64,000 nucleotides of DNA from Flavobacterium sp. MDT1-60. GTDB lineage: Bacteria > Bacteroidota > Bacteroidia > Flavobacteriales > Flavobacteriaceae. The stretch covers positions 4,278,001 through 4,342,000 of the forward strand of contig NZ_CP062159.1 in assembly GCF_014844035.1 (NCBI RefSeq). The letters are read 5' to 3'. The position numbers and the translations under genes were made by a program. The notes beneath the pieces are model-generated. The model saw only the letters and a list, made by a program, of their open reading frames with translations, was not told the origin of the DNA and did no database searches. This document shows, piece after piece, positions 8,910 to 17,090 of this stretch (the first letter of the stretch is position 1; every line of letters starts with the position of its first letter).

Positions 8910-9104
8910 TTATTTATCTTTTGAAGTTACACTAAGTCCTTCATTTAAAGGAATTTCACTCATTTCTTTAATTTTATCTTTTTGATAGGAGAATACCCAA
9001 AAGCCTAATCCCACAAAAAAGAAAAAGAAAATTAAGAGAGACAGAATCGGGTAAATTTCTATACCCGATATATTCTCCATATTATGTTTTATCTGTTCAA
9101 ACAT
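8910..9104 (-). CDS. ccoQ: Small cbb3 oxidase subunit, CcoQ/FixQ-like
   Basis: 64 residues with one membrane helix (about 17-38, rich in Phe) and a basic stretch after it (SYQKDKIKEM), as in CcoQ/FixQ, which stabilises the cbb3 complex. The sequence itself is weakly diagnostic; the position exactly between ccoNO and ccoP makes the call. Confidence 0.8.
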   Translation of the reverse strand: MFEQIKHNMENISGIEIYPILSLLIFFFFFVGLGFWVFSYQKDKIKEMSEIPLNEGLSVTSKDK

Positions 9105-9108
9105 GGCT

Positions 9109-11298
9109 CTATTTTTTAGCAGTTTCTTTTACTTTAATATCAGTTCCAAGTCTCTGTATATAAGCAATCAGGGCAACAATTTCTCTTTCATTCATTGGAA
9201 CAAACTTCTCACCTTTTGCAGCTGCCTTGTTCTTACTGTCTTGGTAACTTTTTACAAAATCAGGATCATTTTCTAAACTTTTCTCTATTGATAAAGCCTG
9301 CGTTCTCAATGTTTTTTGAGCATTTGCAATTTCATCTGCTGTATAAGGAACACCTAGTGAAACCATGGCCTGCATTTTCTTTTGAGTCAATGACAGATCC
9401 ATTGCTTCGTTATCAAATAACCATTTATAACCCGGCATGATCGAACCTGCAGAAGTACTTTGTGGGTTCCAAAAGTGATTAAAATGCCAATTATCATTGT
9501 ATTTTCCTCCAACTCTTAGTAAATCCGGACCAGTACGTTTTGATCCCCATAAAAATGGATGATCGTACACAAATTCGCCAGCCTTGGCTTGCGGTCCGTA
9601 ACGCTCAACTTCACTTCTAAACGGACGCACTGATTGTGAATGGCAGCCTACACAACCTTCCCTGATGTATAAATCACGGCCTTCAAGTTCTAAAGGTGTA
9701 TATGGTTTTACACTTGAAATAGTTGGAATATTTGATTTTACCATTATTGTTGGTACTATTTGAATCACTCCTCCAATTAAAATAGCAACCGTTGCCAGAA
9801 TGGTTAACTGAATTGGTTTTCTTTCTAACCAAGTATGGAATTTTTCACCATTAAGTCTATTACTACTTATTCTTTGTAACGCTGGAGCCTGAGCCAATTC
9901 ATCTTCAATAGTTTCGCCTGCTCTTACCGTCATTATAATGTTATAAACCAATGTCAGCATCCCAATCAGATATAAGGTACCTCCAATAGCTCTCATCCAG
10001 TATAAAGGCATAATTGCCGTAACCGTTTCGAGGAAATTCCCATAAGTTAAAGTCCCATCCGGATTAAATTGTTTCCACATTGAAGCTTGTTGAAAACCTG
10101 CTACATACATTGGTAATGCATATAAAATAATACCTAAAGTTCCAATCCAGAAATGAAAATTCGCTAATTTCTTTGAGAACAAAGTACTTTTTGTCATTCG
10201 GGGAATCAGCCAGTATATAATACCAAATGACATGAATCCATTCCAGGCTAAAGCACCGACGTGCACGTGTGCAATAATCCAATCAGTATAATGTGCAATA
10301 GCATTTACATTTTTGAAAGAAAGCATAGGTCCTTCAAAAGTTGCCATTCCATAACCCGTAATTGCCACAACAAAGAATTTCAAAACTGGTTCTTCTCGAA
10401 CTTTATCCCAGGCACCTCTTAACGTTAAAAGTCCGTTGATCATACCTCCCCAGGATGGAGCTATAAGCATTATTGAAAATACAACGCCTAAATTCTGAGC
10501 CCAGTTTGGCAAAGCAGAATATAATAAATGGTGAGGACCTGCCCAGATGTAAATAAATATTAAAGACCAAAAGTGAATAATAGATAATCTGTAAGAATAT
10601 ATAGGTCGATTTGCTACCTTAGGAATAAAATAATACATTAACCCTAAAAACGGAGTTGTAAGGAAAAATGCAACGGCATTGTGACCGTACCACCATTGCA
10701 CCAAAGCATCCTGAACACCTGCGTAAACTGAATAACTTTTTAAAGCCGAAACTGGCAATTCAATATTATTGAAAATATGCAAGACTGCAACCGTTACGAA
10801 AGTGGCCAAATAAAACCAAATTGCAACATATAAATGCCTTTCTCTTCTTCGCAACATTGTACCAATCATATTGATGCCCATTACTACCCAAATTAATGCA
10901 ATCGCAATATCAATAGGCCATTCTAACTCTGCATATTCTTTTGAAGAAGTATATCCTAATGGTAATGTTATTGCTGCAGCAACTATAATGAGCTGCCAAC
11001 CCCAAAAATGCAGGTTACTCAGAAAGTCACTATACATTCTGGCCTTCAGCAATCGTTGAAGCGAATAATACAAACCCGCAAAAAAGGCATTACCTACAAA
11101 GGCAAAAATAACAGCATTTGTATGCAATGGTCTTAGTCGTCCGTAACTCAGCCATGAAATCCCATCAGTCATGTTGGGAAAAAGGTACATAACCGCAAGG
11201 GTTAGCCCCACTAACATACCTACTACTCCAAAAAGAATAGTGGCATAAATGAATTTTTTTACAATTTTGTTGTCGTAATAAAACTGTTCCATTTCCAT
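9109..11298 (-). CDS. ccoNO: Fused cbb3 cytochrome oxidase subunits I and II (CcoN-CcoO)
   Basis: 729 residues. Residues 1-480 are the CcoN haem-copper core with 12 or more helices. They carry H59 (RPLHTNAV), H206 (WWYGHNAVAF), the CuB pair H256-H257 (GPHHLLYS), and H344/H346 (IIAHVHVGALAWNG) as haem ligands. A linker with a helix (about 496-516) leads to the CcoO domain with the haem-c site CVGCH at 549-553, SQSVRPFRSEVERYG and GTGP-like KRTGPDL. Separate ccoN and ccoO genes are usual in Proteobacteria; the fusion is common in Bacteroidota. This is the terminal oxidase for micro-aerobic respiration, in the inner membrane. Confidence 0.97.
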   Translation of the reverse strand: MEMEQFYYDNKIVKKFIYATILFGVVGMLVGLTLAVMYLFPNMTDGISWLSYGRLRPLHTNAVIFAFVGNAFFAGLYYSLQRLLKARMYSDFLSNLHFWGWQLIIVAAAITLPLGYTSSKEYAELEWPIDIAIALIWVVMGINMIGTMLRRRERHLYVAIWFYLATFVTVAVLHIFNNIELPVSALKSYSVYAGVQDALVQWWYGHNAVAFFLTTPFLGLMYYFIPKVANRPIYSYRLSIIHFWSLIFIYIWAGPHHLLYSALPNWAQNLGVVFSIMLIAPSWGGMINGLLTLRGAWDKVREEPVLKFFVVAITGYGMATFEGPMLSFKNVNAIAHYTDWIIAHVHVGALAWNGFMSFGIIYWLIPRMTKSTLFSKKLANFHFWIGTLGIILYALPMYVAGFQQASMWKQFNPDGTLTYGNFLETVTAIMPLYWMRAIGGTLYLIGMLTLVYNIIMTVRAGETIEDELAQAPALQRISSNRLNGEKFHTWLERKPIQLTILATVAILIGGVIQIVPTIMVKSNIPTISSVKPYTPLELEGRDLYIREGCVGCHSQSVRPFRSEVERYGPQAKAGEFVYDHPFLWGSKRTGPDLLRVGGKYNDNWHFNHFWNPQSTSAGSIMPGYKWLFDNEAMDLSLTQKKMQAMVSLGVPYTADEIANAQKTLRTQALSIEKSLENDPDFVKSYQDSKNKAAAKGEKFVPMNEREIVALIAYIQRLGTDIKVKETAKK

Positions 11299-11300
11299 AA

Positions 11301-11492
11301 TTATACTTGTTTTTCTTCGGTTGGTGAATTATTATTCTGAGGAGTAATTTTGGTTTCATCGTCAAAAAGCATTCTGACTGAAGGCGTATAATCATCATCG
11401 TATTGTCCGGATTTGACAGCGATGATAAAGGCAATAAAGAAACCGATTGCTACGAAAATACTAACTGAAATTAATAGATAAATTACACTCAT
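11301..11492 (-). CDS. ccoS: cbb3 oxidase maturation protein CcoS
   Basis: 63 residues with one N-terminal helix (SVIYLLISVSIFVAIGFFIAF) followed by SGQYDDDYTPSVRMLFDDE. The SGQ-DD--P---ML pattern is diagnostic of CcoS, which is required for insertion of haem and copper cofactors into cbb3 oxidase. First gene of the operon; two bases before ccoNO. The promoter with a perfect Fnr-like palindrome lies just upstream. Confidence 0.92.
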   Translation of the reverse strand: MSVIYLLISVSIFVAIGFFIAFIIAVKSGQYDDDYTPSVRMLFDDETKITPQNNNSPTEEKQV

Positions 11493-11509
11493 ACCTTAAA
11501 TTATGTTAA

Positions 11510-11554
11510 CAAAATTACTCGCTTACAGGCATTTAAAATATGATAATTATCATA
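11510..11554 (-). promoter_or_regulatory. ccoS-NOQPGH promoter: perfect Fnr-type palindrome plus -7 element
   Basis: TATGATAATTATCATA (11539-11554) is a perfect 16-bp palindrome. On the minus strand it is followed by TAATTTTG (11517 down to 11510), matching TANNTTTG. Box centre to -7 start is 29.5 nt, identical to the hemN promoter. The ccoS ATG is 17 nt beyond the -7 element. Confidence 0.7.
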
Positions 11555-11605
11555 GTGAAAGAGTTATGTTAAATTTAGTAAAAAAAGATTTACAATTATC
11601 TATAT

Positions 11606-13993
11606 TCATTTTAAATTACTATTACTGAAATAGTTAGACATTAAAGTTACAAAACTAACAATAGTGATTGTGCTTAAAGGCATAATTATCGCTGCTACTA
11701 AAGGGAGCAGATTACCTGTAATAGCAAAAGAAAGACCCACTACATTATACAGCAGAGATAATACAAAGCTCATTTTGATAATTAAAATAGATTTTTCAGA
11801 TAATTTTAAAAAATAATCTAATCTGGAAAATTCACTGGCATCCAGAATGGCGTCACATGCAGGAGAAAAAACATTAACATTTTCAGAAATGGATATTCCA
11901 ACATTGCTTTGTGCCAAAGCACCGGCATCATTTAAACCGTCACCAACCATCATTACATTTTTTCCTTTCTCCTGTAAGTTTTTAATGAACTCCAATTTCT
12001 GTTCTGGCTTCTGATTAAAAATAAATTCAGTGTTCTTTGGTAAAATTGTTTCAAGATTAATTCTTTCTCCATCATTATCTCCTGATAGCACTTTTAACTG
12101 GTAATTTTTATTAAGTGTTAAAAATAACGTTGCAAGGCCATCTCTATATTGATTTTGAAAATTAAACTGTCCATAGTACACATTATCAATTTTGATGTGG
12201 AGTGCCGTTTTTTCCACTTCTCCAACATCCAAATCCGGACTTCCAACAAATGTTGCCGAGCCTATTTGAATTGTTTTATTTTCAATTGAAGCTAAAATTC
12301 CTTTCCCTGTTATTTCTTCAAATTCAATACTTTTTATTCGTTTTGATTCTGGCAGAAAATCATATAACATTCTGCTTAAAGGGTGATTTGAAGCACGCAA
12401 TACATTTTTTATAAGTATATAATTCTCATCAGAAATAGGATTTCCTTCATAAACAATATTCGATTTTTTATTTGTTGTTATTGTCCCCGTTTTATCAAAA
12501 ACTATAGTATCTACTTTTGCTAATTGTTCAATGACTAAAGCGTTTTTAAGATACATTTTTTGCCTGCCCATAATTCTCAAAATGTTCCCGAAAGTAAATG
12601 GCGCCGTCAATGCAAGAGCACACGGGCAGGCCACAATTAATACCGCCGTAAAAACATTAAAAGCCGTATTAATGTCAATAAAAATCCAGTAACCGAATCC
12701 TGCAAAGGCAATTAATAATAATATAGGAGTAAAATAACGGCTAATTTTATCTGTAATCGTTTTGTGTTTTTGATCAACATTTTTTTGAAAAATTTCATTG
12801 CTCCACAACTGCGTCAGATAGCTTTGTGAAACAGAATGTATTACTTCCATTTCGATTACTTTCCCGATTTGTTTTCCACCAGCAAATACCCTGTCTCCTG
12901 ATTTTTTAGTTATCGGTATTGCTTCTCCGGTAACGAAACTATAATCAATCTCCGCGTTTTCACTAATTAAAATGCCATCAACCGGAATCAATTCCTGATT
13001 TCTAATCAATAATCTATCACCTTGTATAACATCATAAATTGGCAGACTTTCTTCTGAGGTATCTGCGTTAATTTTAGTAACAGCAATCGGAAAATAAGAT
13101 TTAAAATCTCTCTCGAAACTTAAAAAACTATAGGTTTTAATTTGAAACATTTTTCCGAGTAGCATAAAAAAAACCAAACCTGTTAAACTATCAAAAAAAC
13201 CAGATCCATAGTTCATTACAATGTCAAAAGTACTTCGGATAAACATTACAATAATCCCTAAAGCAATCGGAATATCAATATTCAACATTCGTGATTTAAT
13301 ACTTTTGTAAGCAGAAACATAGTAACCACTAGCCGAATACAAAAAACTTGGCAATGCTAAGAGAAAGATTAAAATTCTAAAAAAAGGTTTGTAATTATCC
13401 AACCAAAATTCCTTTATTTCGAAGTACTCCGGAAACGATAACAGCATAATATTTCCGAAACAAAAAAAGGCAACTCCAAGTTTATAAGTCAAACTTCTGT
13501 CTACATTATTTTTGCCTGTTTCGTAGTTTTCTAAACTAATATAAGGTTCATAACCAATGGAACTTAAAAGATAAACAATAGATTTGAGTGAAATAAGATC
13601 CGAATTATAAGTGATTCGGACTCTCTTTTCCGGAAAATTAACTTGTGAAATACTGATTCCGGTTTGAATTCTGTTTAAATTTTCGAGAATCCAGATACAA
13701 GAACTACAGTGAATATGAGGAATATTTAAAGAAACAATAGCTGTGTTTCCTTCCTGAAATTCTAATACTTTTGAAAGAATAGTTTCGTTCTCTAAAAAAT
13801 CATATTTACCCTGAATGTCTTGCGGAGTAGCACCCGGAGATTTTTCGAAATCATAATAGCAAGTCAAATCATGAAGACTGAAAATTTCATAAACTGTTTT
13901 ACATCCATTACAGCAAAACTTTTTTCCATCAAAATTGATTTCTTCATTTTTAGCAATGGTCAGGCCACAATGAAAACAACCTTGCTCACTCAT
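11606..13993 (-). CDS. ccoI: Cu+-exporting P1B-type ATPase for cbb3 oxidase assembly (CcoI/FixI)
   Basis: 795 residues. An N-terminal Cys-rich segment (C6, C9, C27, C28, C31) precedes an HMA-like domain with HCSSC (C96, C99). Membrane helices follow, with the transport motif CPC at 456-458, the phosphorylation motif DKTGT at 500-504, and the hinge GDGLNDAGAL. The Cys-rich extension plus HMA domain is typical of CcoI/FixI, which moves copper toward the oxidase. It has its own promoter with an Fnr-type box, is separated from ccoS by 113 bases, and is divergent from the Crp/Fnr gene. Confidence 0.93.
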   Translation of the reverse strand: MSEQGCFHCGLTIAKNEEINFDGKKFCCNGCKTVYEIFSLHDLTCYYDFEKSPGATPQDIQGKYDFLENETILSKVLEFQEGNTAIVSLNIPHIHCSSCIWILENLNRIQTGISISQVNFPEKRVRITYNSDLISLKSIVYLLSSIGYEPYISLENYETGKNNVDRSLTYKLGVAFFCFGNIMLLSFPEYFEIKEFWLDNYKPFFRILIFLLALPSFLYSASGYYVSAYKSIKSRMLNIDIPIALGIIVMFIRSTFDIVMNYGSGFFDSLTGLVFFMLLGKMFQIKTYSFLSFERDFKSYFPIAVTKINADTSEESLPIYDVIQGDRLLIRNQELIPVDGILISENAEIDYSFVTGEAIPITKKSGDRVFAGGKQIGKVIEMEVIHSVSQSYLTQLWSNEIFQKNVDQKHKTITDKISRYFTPILLLIAFAGFGYWIFIDINTAFNVFTAVLIVACPCALALTAPFTFGNILRIMGRQKMYLKNALVIEQLAKVDTIVFDKTGTITTNKKSNIVYEGNPISDENYILIKNVLRASNHPLSRMLYDFLPESKRIKSIEFEEITGKGILASIENKTIQIGSATFVGSPDLDVGEVEKTALHIKIDNVYYGQFNFQNQYRDGLATLFLTLNKNYQLKVLSGDNDGERINLETILPKNTEFIFNQKPEQKLEFIKNLQEKGKNVMMVGDGLNDAGALAQSNVGISISENVNVFSPACDAILDASEFSRLDYFLKLSEKSILIIKMSFVLSLLYNVVGLSFAITGNLLPLVAAIIMPLSTITIVSFVTLMSNYFSNSNLK

Positions 13994-14014
13994 AATTTGT
14001 TTTTTTAACTTTTA

Positions 14015-14060
14015 CAAAGTTTATAAATTGCAAAAGACTATAAATATGACATTTATCACG
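14015..14060 (-). promoter_or_regulatory. ccoI promoter: Fnr-type box plus -7-like element
   Basis: TATGACATTTATCACG (14045-14060) matches the hemN and ccoS boxes at both half-sites. On the minus strand the sequence TAAACTTTG (14023 down to 14015) is a -7-like element with one extra spacer base. Its first T is again 29.5 nt from the box centre. The ccoI ATG follows 21 nt later. The same box lies 142 nt upstream of the regulator gene on the other strand. Confidence 0.55.
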
Positions 14061-14171
14061 TTTTAATAAATTATGATTCTAATTTAGGAAATAAAAAAAG
14101 GCAAATTACAGTCGTAGATTATTTCTGATCTTTTTTATGTAATTATTATACTTTAAGACATGAATAATGGT

Positions 14172-14179
14172 TAATTTTG
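14172..14179 (+). promoter_or_regulatory. -7 element of the Crp/Fnr gene
   Basis: TAATTTTG matches TANNTTTG and lies 15 nt before the ATG at 14195. It overlaps an upstream in-frame TTG (14177), which argues against that codon as the start. Confidence 0.5.
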
Positions 14180-14194
14180 CTTAAAATTTTTGTC

Positions 14195-14875
14195 ATGAAT
14201 AAATGTGACCAGTGTATCGTGCGACAATTAACTTCTTTGCAAGCCTTAAATAAGGAAGAAGTAATAAAATTAGCCAATAGCAAAACAACATATAAAATAA
14301 AAAAAGGCGAAGCTATTTTTGAAGAAGGTGATGTGACAAATGGTGTTTTTTGTGTAAAAGACGGAGTTGGAAAACTTTCTAAACTGAGTGCAAACGGAAA
14401 AGACCAAATTGTGAAACTGGTTAAATCGGGGGAGCTTTTAGGACAGCGCTCCATGATCAGTAATGAACCTGCCAATTTAACTGCAAAAGCAGTAGCTGAC
14501 ATGGAAGTTTGCTTTATTCCGAAATCTGAAATTATTGGTTTTTTCAATAATAACAACCAATTTTCTATGAAATTGATGCAATCCGTTTGTGAAGATTTGA
14601 AAGAATCTGAAAATGACAAGATTGCATTAGTTCAAAAAACGGTAAAACAGCGATTAGCTGAGACTTTACTTTACTTACATGACTTTTTTGGAGAAAACGA
14701 AGACAAGACATTAAAAGTGCAATTAACCAGAGAAGAATTGGCCGGAATGATAGGAACTGCTACAGAAAGCTGCATCCGTTTATTATCTGACTTTAATAAA
14801 TTAGGATTGATTGAATTGGTTGGTAAAAAAATTGTCTTAAAAGATGCAAAAGCATTAAAAAAACTATCTGCTTAA
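14195..14875 (+). CDS. Crp/Fnr family transcriptional regulator, probable controller of the cbb3/hemN genes
   Basis: 226 residues from the ATG at 14195. Residues 15-135 form a cyclic-nucleotide-binding-type beta barrel, and 145-226 a winged helix-turn-helix with recognition helix TATESCIRLLSDF (188-200). It opens with NKCDQC (C4, C7); further cysteines are C53, C106, C132 and C193. C4, C7 plus an internal Cys could hold an Fe-S cluster as in Fnr, but the spacing differs from E. coli Fnr, so oxygen sensing is inferred. Divergent from ccoI with a shared control region. Its stop codon directly abuts that of mazG. Confidence 0.9.
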   Translation: MNKCDQCIVRQLTSLQALNKEEVIKLANSKTTYKIKKGEAIFEEGDVTNGVFCVKDGVGKLSKLSANGKDQIVKLVKSGELLGQRSMISNEPANLTAKAVADMEVCFIPKSEIIGFFNNNNQFSMKLMQSVCEDLKESENDKIALVQKTVKQRLAETLLYLHDFFGENEDKTLKVQLTREELAGMIGTATESCIRLLSDFNKLGLIELVGKKIVLKDAKALKKLSA

Positions 14876-15646
14876 TTATAGTTTTTTAGCTTCATTCCAG
14901 AATACATCCATTTCTGCTAATGTCATATCCATTAATGGCTTTCCTAATTCGCCTGCTTTACTTTCTAAATATTGAAAACGCTTAATGAATTTTTTATTGG
15001 TACGTTCTAAAGCATCTTCCGGATTTACATTTAAAAATCGGGCATAATTAATCATGGAGAACAATACATCTCCAAATTCGGCTTCAATTTTATCCTGATC
15101 ACCCGATTTTACTTCTTCTTGTAGTTCTTCCAATTCTTCCTGAACTTTATCCCAAACCTGATGCGGTTCTTCCCAATCAAAACCAACACCTTTTACTTTA
15201 TCCTGAATTCGACTGGCTTTTACTAATGCCGGCAAACTTCTTGGAACTCCTTCTAAAACTGATTTTTTGCCTTCCTTTAATTTTAGTTTCTCCCAATTTT
15301 GTTTGACTTCTTCTTCATCTTTAACAACGGTATCACTGTAAATATGAGGATGACGATGAATCAATTTATCACAGATTTCGTTACAAACATCAGCCATGTC
15401 AAAATCATTAGTTTCAGATCCTATTTTAGCATAAAATACAATATGTAATAGCAAATCTCCTAATTCTTTTTTAACTTCATTTAGATCATTATCCAAGATA
15501 GCATCTCCTAATTCGTAAGTTTCTTCAATTGTTAAATGTCTCAGTGTTTGCAAAGTTTGTTTTTTATCCCAGGGACATTGCTCACGAAGTTCATCCATAA
15601 TAATTAACAATCTTTCGAAAGCTTTTAATTGAAGTTCTTTGCTCAT
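14876..15646 (-). CDS. mazG: Nucleoside triphosphate pyrophosphohydrolase MazG
   Basis: 256 residues from the ATG at 15646 (MSKELQLKAFERLL); an upstream in-frame ATG at 15703 runs through the terminator region of the neighbour and is unlikely. Two MazG domains are seen: the first with REQCPWDKKQT, IEETYEL and KKELGDLLLH, and the second with LEELQEEV and EAEFGDVLFSMINYAR. The EExxE...ExxD clusters bind Mg2+. It hydrolyses (d)NTPs to monophosphates and PPi, a house-cleaning role. Downstream of DUF5606 and def on the same strand, but a terminator lies between. Confidence 0.95.
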   Translation of the reverse strand: MSKELQLKAFERLLIIMDELREQCPWDKKQTLQTLRHLTIEETYELGDAILDNDLNEVKKELGDLLLHIVFYAKIGSETNDFDMADVCNEICDKLIHRHPHIYSDTVVKDEEEVKQNWEKLKLKEGKKSVLEGVPRSLPALVKASRIQDKVKGVGFDWEEPHQVWDKVQEELEELQEEVKSGDQDKIEAEFGDVLFSMINYARFLNVNPEDALERTNKKFIKRFQYLESKAGELGKPLMDMTLAEMDVFWNEAKKL

Positions 15647-15688
15647 TATTGAAGTTTTTTTTGGGTTGAAACCGAATGATGTAAAAGT

Positions 15689-15721
15689 AAAAAATCCTGT
15701 CAAGAAAACATCTTAACAGGA
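15689..15721 (-). terminator. Terminator of the DUF5606 gene
   Basis: On the minus strand TCCTGTTAAGA pairs with TCTTGACAGGA (one G-U) across a 5-nt loop and is followed by six T. It lies 25 bases after the DUF5606 stop and before the mazG start. Confidence 0.75.
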
Positions 15722-15745
15722 CTATTATATTTGAATGTAAAACTA

Positions 15746-16231
15746 CTATTCTTCTTTTTTAGCTTTTGCTTTTTTAGCAGCCGGAGCTTTTTTTGGTTTT
15801 TCTTCAGCTACCGGAGCTTCTTCAGCAGTTTCTGCAGGAGCCGGAGCTAAGTCAGTAACCAGACCTTTAGCCTCAAGTGTATTATACCAGTTTAATACTT
15901 TTTTAATATCTGAAGGATAAACTCTTTCTTCATCATATTCAGGTAAAATTTCTTTAAAATAAGCGGTCAACTTTGCATTATCTTCTTTATGAGAAATAGC
16001 CTGACCTTTGTTTTCTTTAACAGCAATACGTTGCATTACTTCTGTTAAAGGTTTTTCGCCTTCATATGTATAAATTGAAATCTCTGATAATAAACTTACA
16101 TTACTTTTTAAGTTTACTGTGATTTTTTTTCCGTCTGTTAATGATTCTGCCACAAAACCTGTACGAGTTTGTACTTTCAATACATATAAACCTGGTTTAC
16201 CAGAAATGGCTAAAATTTTATCTAAATTCAT
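15746..16231 (-). CDS. DUF5606 family protein with Ala/Lys-rich tail
   Basis: 161 residues. The conserved N-terminal part (LDKILAISGKPGLYVLKVQTR, ending near DIKKVLNWYNTLEAKG) corresponds to DUF5606, a Bacteroidota family of unknown function usually found near peptide deformylase. Residues from about 128 are low complexity, first Ala/Pro/Glu and then Lys/Ala, resembling nucleic-acid-binding tails. Soluble, no signal peptide. It is 68 bases downstream of def. Confidence 0.85.
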   Translation of the reverse strand: MNLDKILAISGKPGLYVLKVQTRTGFVAESLTDGKKITVNLKSNVSLLSEISIYTYEGEKPLTEVMQRIAVKENKGQAISHKEDNAKLTAYFKEILPEYDEERVYPSDIKKVLNWYNTLEAKGLVTDLAPAPAETAEEAPVAEEKPKKAPAAKKAKAKKEE

Positions 16232-16299
16232 GTTTATTAAAATTAGTATTAAGAATTTCTTTTTATATTTTATTATGTTCTAAGCTTTCGTAAGAACAA

Positions 16300-16890
16300 T
16301 TATCTTCCTTTTTTAGCCGCAGCAAATTTCATTCTGTATTCTTGAAAAGTTTTACCTTCAGTAATGTTTTTCAATTTCTTCTGAATCAAACGTTTTTTCA
16401 AAGAAGATATTTTATCGGTAAACAAAACACCTTCAATATGGTCATATTCATGTTGAATAACTCTTGCAATTAAACCATCAAAAACCTCCGTTTTCATTAC
16501 AAAATCTTCTTCACAGTATTCAATTGTAACCGTTGGTTTTCTGTAAACATCTTCACGAACATCAGGAATACTTAAGCATCCTTCGTTAAAACTCCACTCC
16601 TCACCTTCTTCCTTAACAATTTTAGCATTGATAAAAGTCTTTTTGAAACCTTTTAAATCTTTTTGTTCTTCAGACGGTAAATCTTCATCATCACTAAAAG
16701 GAGTCGTATCAATAACAAACAAACGAATCGCTATACCTACCTGTGGTGCAGCAAGTCCAACACCATAAGCGTTGTACATGGTTTCATACATGTTTGCTAT
16801 TGTTTCTTTTAAGTTTGGATACTCTGGCGTAATTGCCTCGCCCACTTTTCTTAAAACAGGATCACCATATCCTACAATTGGTAAAATCAT
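16300..16890 (-). CDS. def: Peptide deformylase
   Basis: 196 residues. All three family motifs are present: GVGLAAPQVG, EGCLSIP and QHEYDHIEGVLF. Their Cys and two His bind the catalytic metal and the Glu is the catalytic base. It removes the formyl group from the N-terminal Met of new proteins. A -7 element TATTTTTG lies at 16952-16959, about 60 nt upstream. In related genomes def usually sits beside ruvX; here two other genes separate them. Confidence 0.97.
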   Translation of the reverse strand: MILPIVGYGDPVLRKVGEAITPEYPNLKETIANMYETMYNAYGVGLAAPQVGIAIRLFVIDTTPFSDDEDLPSEEQKDLKGFKKTFINAKIVKEEGEEWSFNEGCLSIPDVREDVYRKPTVTIEYCEEDFVMKTEVFDGLIARVIQHEYDHIEGVLFTDKISSLKKRLIQKKLKNITEGKTFQEYRMKFAAAKKGR

Positions 16891-16951
16891 TTGTATTAAT
16901 TTATGTATTATCTACTGAAAACCCTGAATTTAATTCCCATAATTCAGCTGG

Positions 16952-16959
16952 CAAAAATA
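16952..16959 (-). promoter_or_regulatory. -7 promoter element of def
   Basis: On the minus strand TATTTTTG matches TANNTTTG. It lies 61 nt upstream of the def ATG, leaving a leader of about 55 nt. Confidence 0.45.
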
Positions 16960-17065
16960 GTAAAAAATAGTCAATGAATAATTCTAAACAACATATTAAA
17001 TCGTATTTTTTGCCTGTCTGTTAAAATCTCAGCTATAATTATGCCAAATTAATTCGTACAATTCT

Positions 17066-17073
17066 TACCTTTG
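17066..17073 (+). promoter_or_regulatory. -7 promoter element of the FUSC gene
   Basis: TACCTTTG matches TANNTTTG and ends 17 nt before the ATG at 17091. Confidence 0.5.
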
Positions 17074-17090
17074 TTAGTAAACCTCACTAT

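Noticed and set aside
9109..11298. CcoNO fusion as an assembly artefact
   Set aside because: The linker has its own membrane helix and the fusion is the normal form in Bacteroidota; no homopolymer lies at the junction.
14146..14619. Antisense reading frame of 157 codons opposite the Crp/Fnr gene
   Set aside because: It lies wholly against a clearly coding gene, has no recognisable domain and no promoter of its own.
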